Below, in pieces: positions 58,856 to 64,000 of a stretch of 64,000 nt of DNA (position 1 is the first letter of the stretch; each line of letters opens with the position of its first letter). Under the pieces are notes generated by a model that had not been told where the DNA came from, did no database searches, and saw only the letters and a list, made by a program, of their open reading frames with translations. The translations under genes and the position numbers were made by a program. Source of the stretch: Typha latifolia (Eukaryota > Streptophyta > Magnoliopsida > Poales > Typhaceae); assembly GCA_019914945.1 (NCBI GenBank), contig CM034107.1:6696001-6760000 (forward strand), read 5' to 3'.

Positions 58856-59911
58856 TGAAAAAACCCCTAGACACACGTATGTATCTAAACACTAGGCAAT
58901 GATCTCGCTCGTTCGCTTAAGTAAAAGATCGAAGAAATATAAAGAACGAAAGTAGAGATGAACACCAAGATTTTAACGTGGAAAACCCAAACGGTAAAAA
59001 ACCACGGATCCAAACTCGGATCAAAACCAATCACTATGATAGTAGCAGTTACAAGACTGACTCACAAAACAACCCGTCGATCCAAACGACTTTGTTCCTC
59101 TCAGTCTTGATCGCTAGAACCCACGATTCACTGCTTCTTGTGATTGAAATCCAATCTCAGTAACCCTCAAGATTGATCTTTCGTCTAGATAGCCCTTAAG
59201 ACGAAAGATTAAGATTTGTAGATGCGAAGGGCCTTGTTTTGTTGAAGAACCGATGTAGCCTCCAAAAAGTCTCCTTGAATAATCTTCTTCAACGCCCTTT
59301 GAGTTAGGGCAACACTATCCTTATATATGATCTCCAAGATATTGCCAAATCCAAGTAATATTCGTACTCACGAAAATCCAATAAATTGCAAACTTCATAG
59401 GTGCGTTCGAACGCGCCCGAGTGCGTTCGAACGGCCTAACTTAATCTCACTTGCGTTCGAACGGGCCCAAGTGCGTTCGAACACGACAGCCTTGAATTCT
59501 TCGGGTTGCGTTCGAACGCGTTTGTGAACGCTGCTCTCGGGCCCGTGTGAACGCAGCACCCGCGTTCGAACGCGTTTGTGAACGCGGCTCTCGTCCGTGT
59601 GAACGCGGTAGCCCGCGTCGAACGCGTTTGTGAATGCGGCTCTGCTCGTGTGAACGCAGTGCCGCGTTCGAACGCGTTTGTGAACGGCTCTCTCGTCCCC
59701 GTGTGAACGCCGTGCCCGCGTTCGAACGCGCTTGTGAACGCGGCCGCGTTCGAACGCGCTTGTGAACGCGGCTGAGAACGCGACGGCTTTTCTCCAATGA
59801 TCTTGAAATTCTTCACACCAGTGATATTCTAGACTTGTGTAAAGCTCATATACATGAAAAAATACACTTAAAATATTTTGTACACAATTGCCAACATATA
59901 AAAACCTAACA
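58856..59911 (-). mobile_element. Co1 3' LTR (young copy)
   Basis: TGAAAAAACCCC to AAAACCTAACA, 1056 bp, beside ATCTCCCCCTTT, the polypurine tract in reverse. Six perfect GCGTTCGAACGC palindromes and about four single-mismatch ones lie at 59400-59780. TATA-like CATATATAAG (minus) at 59321-59330 is downstream of them in the sense direction. Confidence 0.93.
59400..59780 (-). repeat. Palindrome array GCGTTCGAACGC in the Co1 LTR
   Basis: Perfect copies begin near 59403, 59508, 59563, 59662, 59718 and 59748, with near copies between. Spacers often read GTTTGTGAACGC and a CTCGG-type segment. Each perfect 12-mer holds three CpGs and is self-complementary. Confidence 0.92.
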
Positions 59912-60342
59912 ATCTCCCCCTTTGGCAATTTGTGACAAAACACCTAGGTTACAAGATATTACAAAGATTTCAAACTGAGCAATCAACAAGTCTAGAATAT
60001 TTTGCACATCAATCCCTGCAAGGAAACATATACCGAACCAAGATCAAGTGAAAATAACTTGAAATAAAAAAAATCAAAACACAAGTTATCACAAGAGCAA
60101 AAATTTAAACAGACAAAGATTAAACACACGTTATCACAATTGCTTCAAGTTAAGTTTCAAATGCCAAGATCAACCATCAAGTAAACTCCACTAAACTCCC
60201 CCTATGCCCATACTCCCCCTACACACCTAGACACTTAACCACTGAGACACTCTCTCCCCTTTTTTGGCACAAATGCCAAAGACTAGGAACTCGGAGGAAA
60301 CTGACGATGAAGAATCGTCAACACGGAATCAAGTACAGTTCC
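59912..60342 (-). other. Co1 3' UTR with repeated polypurine tracts and a hairpin
   Basis: Sense AAAGGGGGAGAT at the LTR edge is the polypurine tract. Two further TAGGGGGAGT copies lie at 60195-60203 and 60212-60220 (plus ACTCCCCCTA). A perfect hairpin TTTGGCA-CAAA-TGCCAAA spans 60263-60280. No gene. Similar signals are known at the 3' end of SIRE-type elements (from memory). Confidence 0.75.
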
Positions 60343-61332
60343 CTAACGGATTTGCTCAGTACGAAGATCATTCACCGCGGAATGGAGATCCTGCACTTGA
60401 GTACTAAGTTGATCGAACCGGTCCGAGTACTGAGGTAACTCCCCCTCAGTGGGAGATGAGTCATCGGCAGAGCTATCATCTGAACTGTCTAGATGCGATG
60501 ACCGACCAGCGGCGGAAGAGGACGGTTTGAGAGGAGACGTCTGGTCGTGAGCTTGACTCCGCTTCAGAGTAATCCGATCCAATGGTTTCTGCGAAGTAAG
60601 TGAAGGTTCCGAAGCATCTACTCGCACCCCACTCTGAGTGCACAAATTGGTAAGAAGGATGCCAAAAGGTAATCCCTCACGAGGTGCTTCTTTCTGTGCA
60701 GCTGAGAGAATCGATTCATAGATCACTACAGCTAAGTCAATAGAGACTCCCGATAACATGGCATGAAGAAGGAACGCACGATCCAAACTAATGCTGGAAT
60801 GTCGGGTCTTGGGGGTGACATTGTACAGACAAAAGAGGTGAAGCATGCGAGCCACAGATGTCAGCCTTGCATGTGGCATCATGTTACCTTTCCAACGTTC
60901 CCCTTTGATCAGGACTATACCGGCATAGTCATTTATATCAGGGAGTGGAGCAGACGTCGGATACTGAAACTCACCATCAGGCAAACTCAGTTCAGCACGA
61001 ATAACATCGGAATCCAGGTATATAGATACACCACGAACAGTAGACCGTATACAGTGATCGAAAATCGTGGCATTACTAAAGAATTCTCGAACAACTTCCA
61101 CATAAGCAGTCCCGCTCATCCGACACACTGATAACCATCCTCGTTCAGTAAAAATCTGTTCAATCCCCAACTCAGAAAAATCAGATATAACTACGGGTCT
61201 TTCACAGATAACAGGACGGGTGCCAAAATTATGCTTGTAACGACCCTCAGCCGTTGATGAAGAAAACTTGGGAGCCGAGGATGGCGAGGAAGGCGGCCTT
61301 GGTTTCTTGGTCACCGTCGTTTTCTTAGGCAT
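60343..61332 (-). CDS. ORF X: extra Co1 gene, 329 aa, intact
   Basis: Open from ATG at 61332 to a TAG; the same ATG (context TCAAGAATGCC) starts the right-arm copy at 23851. Residues 1-30 are basic and Pro/Ser-rich (PKKTTVTKKPRPPSSPSSAP). The middle, about 35-235, is a globular domain with VREFFSN, LPDGEFQYP, GERWKGNMMPHARL, SLDRAFLLHAMLSGVSIDLA and GLPFGILLTNLC. This pattern resembles the putative plant transposon protein domain (from memory; function unknown). Then come a Ser/Asp-rich linker and a C-terminal coiled-coil-like stretch (FDQLSTQVQDLHSAVNDLRT). No signal peptide or membrane segment, so it is not env-like, although SIRE elements can carry an env-like ORF here. It lies 3' of pol, same strand, with its own TATA and palindromes upstream. 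Nuclear or particle role is unproven. Confidence 0.88.
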   Translation of the reverse strand: MPKKTTVTKKPRPPSSPSSAPKFSSSTAEGRYKHNFGTRPVICERPVVISDFSELGIEQIFTERGWLSVCRMSGTAYVEVVREFFSNATIFDHCIRSTVRGVSIYLDSDVIRAELSLPDGEFQYPTSAPLPDINDYAGIVLIKGERWKGNMMPHARLTSVARMLHLFCLYNVTPKTRHSSISLDRAFLLHAMLSGVSIDLAVVIYESILSAAQKEAPREGLPFGILLTNLCTQSGVRVDASEPSLTSQKPLDRITLKRSQAHDQTSPLKPSSSAAGRSSHLDSSDDSSADDSSPTEGELPQYSDRFDQLSTQVQDLHSAVNDLRTEQIR

Positions 61333-62865
61333 TCTTGAAAAGAAAACACGTTTCAATATTCAATACATTTCCGAAAGCAACCAAAAAAAATAGCAAGAAA
61401 TCCAAAGAAAAATGGTAAAAACCATGAAGCCCAAAAAAAAAACATCTTGTACTTGAAAAATGCTAAGATATCACGTTCAATCTCACAAGAACCATCAAAA
61501 GTTGAACATTAACGTGAGCAAAAGTTGAGAACGCACACATCACTCAAAATCAAGCAAGTGTATATAAAAAAATAATAGATGATCATACCTTGCAAATGTG
61601 GGGAGAAACTCAAAATTTTGGTGGAAAGACACTAGATCCGGAGGAGATCGACCCCCAAAAAGGATTTGAAGTGAAAAATTCGATGAAAAACACCAAGATC
61701 TTGAAGATTTGAGAAGGGAAAAATGAAGGGTTTTTAGGGTTTGGAGAATGGAAGATGAAACCCTTGGGTTCGGACGCAATATTTAAAGAACCCACGCGTG
61801 CGTTCGAACGCACCAGTCCGCGCGTTCGAACGCGCCGCGTTCGAACTCAAGAATCCTCGTTCGAACGCCCTTTTTTTTTTATAATTTAATTTAACTAAAA
61901 ACAAGGTAAAAATCTTTTTGGAGATGCACTTCTAGAATTTCAAAATATAATCAAGACATAGAATATGACAATAAAATGAAATAAGTCATACAAGATCAAT
62001 CAAATCATCAAAAGCATATTATACTCAATTCGAATGCATCACTCAAAATTACATTAATCTTGATTGATCATAACGATATGCATATGCAAGATGATCATAG
62101 ATAACATGAACCAATCTTCTTAAACAAACTTTACTATATAAATAATGATGCAACATAGTAGTCAAACCGACTCAGTATAGAAATTTTGCACTTTTCGACT
62201 TATTCTCCATAATACAGCAGGAATTTTTCCTGTATTTTTTTTTTTATTGAAACATATATGTGCAATGATGGCTTTCACACATGAGTAGGTAGCCCTTTTC
62301 TTGAAATACAAATCAAACAATGTGCAAGAAGAAATTCACATATATCATTTTTTTATTAACATTTGCAAATAATGTACTGAGTCAAACTGGACTCGAAACA
62401 AGACGGCTTTCACACTAACTCATTGCAGCCCTTTTCATTGATCTTTTATAAAAATATATTTGATAACTAAGCATGAGGTCAAACTGTGCAAATCAAAGTT
62501 AATAGAGAGCTATTTAAAAAAAATATTCATGATATCATGCTCACTCAAGAATACACATACGTTATGAGGCATTAAAAAGTTATTATTATAGAAGTCGAGG
62601 GAGTGACAAATTCAAAATTGAAACAATATACTACAAGATGACAAAATTGACTATAATAACTCACAATCAAGAGAAAAAACATATTTTTATGTCAAGAGGA
62701 TATTATTGAATCTAGGAGTGCATCAAATTTTTTTTTTTTTTATAACAAAAAAACTCTCGACAAATCTAAAACTGAAACCAAAGAAAATTTCAGAGTAAAA
62801 GAAAACAAAAAAAAAATGAAACAAAAGAAACTCGCAAACTAAAAAGAACACAAATCCCAATAAAA
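61333..62865 (-). other. Co1 spacer between pol and ORF X (young copy)
   Basis: About 1.5 kb without a gene. The part nearest ORF X is its 0.45-kb leader; then the promoter-like segment; the remainder is AT-rich and conserved in the two other copies. Confidence 0.85.
61779..61875 (-). promoter_or_regulatory. Putative internal promoter of ORF X (young copy)
   Basis: Sense order: GCGTTCGAACG-type palindromes (two perfect, near 61799 and 61819, plus partial ones to 61868), then TATA-like TTTAAATATTGCG at about 61777-61789. The ORF X ATG is about 0.45 kb downstream. The arrangement repeats that of the Co1 LTR. Confidence 0.6.
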
Positions 62866-64000
62866 TCAGTCCAAAGCACAAATCCCTAAAGAAGTACGAA
62901 GATACTCAAATCTCTGTAAATCCAAAGGTTTTGTAAACAAGTCACCCAACTGTTTCTCCGTCTCAACATGTTCTAGTGCTATTGTTTTGTCTTCAACTAA
63001 CTCGCGTATAAAATGATGTCGAATATCAATATGTTTTGTACGCGAGTGTTGAACAGGATTTTTCGATATATTAATAGCACTCATGTTGTCACAATAAAGC
63101 ACCATAGTATCTTGTTCAATGCCATAATCCTTGACCATCTGTTTCATCCATAGTAACTGAGAACAACAACTTCCTGCTGCAATGTACTCGGCCTTCGCAG
63201 TAGATAAAGATATCGAGTTTTGTTTCTTACTGTGCCATGCAACCAGATTGTTTCCAATATAAAAACATCCACCTGAAGTACTTTTTCTATCATCACATGA
63301 ACCTGCCCAATCAGAATCCGTGTATGCCGATATGATAGCACCCGAGTCATAAGTAAACCAGATACCTAAATCAATTGTGCCACTAACATATTTTATGATA
63401 CGTTTCACAGCAAACAAATGTGACTCCTTAGGTTCAGACTGAAACCTAGCACACACACCGACACTAAATGCAATGTCGGGTCTACTAGCCGTTAAGTACA
63501 AAAGGCTATCGATCATGCTCCTATACACTATCTGATCAACACTTTTTCCTGACATGTCCTTACCTAGTTTGGTAGTTGTACTCATAGGAGTTCTAGCATG
63601 TTTTGCATTTTCTAAACCAAATTTAGTCACAAGATCCTTAGCATACTTGGTTTGAGCGATAAAAATCCCTCTCTCCAATTGAGTAATTTGAAGCCCTAAA
63701 AAGAACTTCAACTCACCCATCATACTCATCTCAAAATGACTGTGCATGAGATCAGCAAACTCCTTAGCTAATAATTGACTCGTCGCCCCGAAGACAATGT
63801 CATCCACATATATTTGTGCCACAACTAAACTCTTGTTTTCACGTCTAATGAATAATGTCTTGTCCACTCCCCCTCGAGTGAACCCCGCATCCACTAAAAA
63901 GATGGTCAACTTCTCATACCAAGCTCTCGGAGCTTGTTTTAGCCCGTAAAGAGCCTTTTTCAATTTAAAAACATAAGAAGGAAATTTTTGATCTTCGAAA
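62866..64000 (-). CDS. Co1 reverse transcriptase-RNase H, open, continues past window
   Basis: Continuous minus-strand frame with a stop at 62866-62868 and no start inside the window. [22 protein letters not shown], catalytic QIYVDDIVFGAT (YVDD intact, near 63800), FFLGLQITQLERGIFIAQ, SLLYLTASRPDIAFSVG. RNase H: DSDWAGSCDDRKSTSGGCF, SLSTAKAEYIAAGSCCSQLL and YCDNMSAINISKNPVQHSRT, with the D-E-D residues present. It copies the RNA into cDNA and removes the template. Unlike both older copies, it has no frameshift at the KKQNSIS site and has CAG, not TAG, at 63139-63141. Evidence of a recent, possibly autonomous insertion. Confidence 0.95.
   Translation of the reverse strand, partial: FEDQKFPSYVFKLKKALYGLKQAPRAWYEKLTIFLVDAGFTRGGVDKTLFIRRENKSLVVAQIYVDDIVFGATSQLLAKEFADLMHSHFEMSMMGELKFFLGLQITQLERGIFIAQTKYAKDLVTKFGLENAKHARTPMSTTTKLGKDMSGKSVDQIVYRSMIDSLLYLTASRPDIAFSVGVCARFQSEPKESHLFAVKRIIKYVSGTIDLGIWFTYDSGAIISAYTDSDWAGSCDDRKSTSGGCFYIGNNLVAWHSKKQNSISLSTAKAEYIAAGSCCSQLLWMKQMVKDYGIEQDTMVLYCDNMSAINISKNPVQHSRTKHIDIRHHFIRELVEDKTIALEHVETEKQLGDLFTKPLDLQRFEYLRTSLGICALD

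Noticed and set aside
59400..59780. Heat-shock elements
   Set aside because: The core is TTCGAA; heat-shock elements need TTC and GAA separated by two bases.
59395..59943. Open frames of 116-182 codons over the palindrome array
   Set aside because: They read Arg/Thr/Asn-rich repeats (RVRTR, NAFERG) made by translating GCGTTCGAACGC in any frame. They fall in an LTR U3 and occur on both strands of every copy.
60343..61332. Envelope-like gene of a SIRE-type element
   Set aside because: No signal peptide, no hydrophobic membrane segment and no fusion-like region; the domain pattern is that of a plant transposon-associated protein.

Overview
This window is plant nuclear DNA made almost entirely of LTR retrotransposons, many nested in one another. 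The plant assignment rests on initiator-Met tRNA primer sites (TGGTATCAGAGC) beside LTRs, plant-type Ty3/gypsy and Ty1/copia polyproteins, and a 41-nt piece of plastid-type tRNA-Asp. I saw no host gene, no rRNA and no complete tRNA. The species cannot be read from the sequence.

Four families explain most of the DNA; the names are mine. Gy1 is a Ty3/gypsy element with an LTR of about 0.83 kb. Gy2 is a relative with an LTR of about 0.92 kb and no integrase. Gy3 is a Tekay/Del-like gypsy element with an LTR of about 3.1 kb. Co1 is a SIRE/Maximus-like copia element with an LTR of about 1.04 kb and an extra gene, ORF X, between pol and the 3' LTR. LTR ends were set from TG...CA termini, the PBS or PPT, and 5-bp target-site duplications (TSDs).

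Layout: 1-4625 holds Gy1 and Gy3 fragments. A solo Co1 LTR lies at 4626-5661 inside Gy1 pol, which continues to 8343. An AT-rich block without genes follows to 11108. Two broken Co1 copies lie head to head at 11109-18845 (minus) and 18846-31149 (plus). The plus copy carries a 5.35-kb Gy2 element (24361-29713) and a solo Gy2 LTR (30114-31108) inside its ORF X. Gy1 LTRs in both orientations cover 31150-33874. A decayed Gy3 element occupies 33875-38430. A rearranged plus-strand Gy1 covers 38598-43325 and is joined to the tRNA-Asp piece and chimeric LTR pieces (43326-45215). A minus-strand Gy1 runs from 46282 to 58855 and is split by a solo Gy2 LTR, a solo Gy3 LTR, an inverted solo Gy1 LTR and a solo Gy3-like LTR. 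A young Co1 copy enters that element's 5' LTR at 58856 and continues past 64000. Its visible RT-RNase H and ORF X are open.

Points worth a second look: (1) arrays of the CpG-rich palindrome GCGTTCGAACGC upstream of TATA boxes in the LTRs of Gy1, Gy2 and Co1, and again upstream of ORF X inside Co1; (2) repeated PBS units at the LTR/internal edge in Gy1 and Gy2; (3) hairpin repeats with constant loops and covarying stems in the Gy3 LTR; (4) an inverted Co1 pair whose arms share disabling mutations absent from the young copy.
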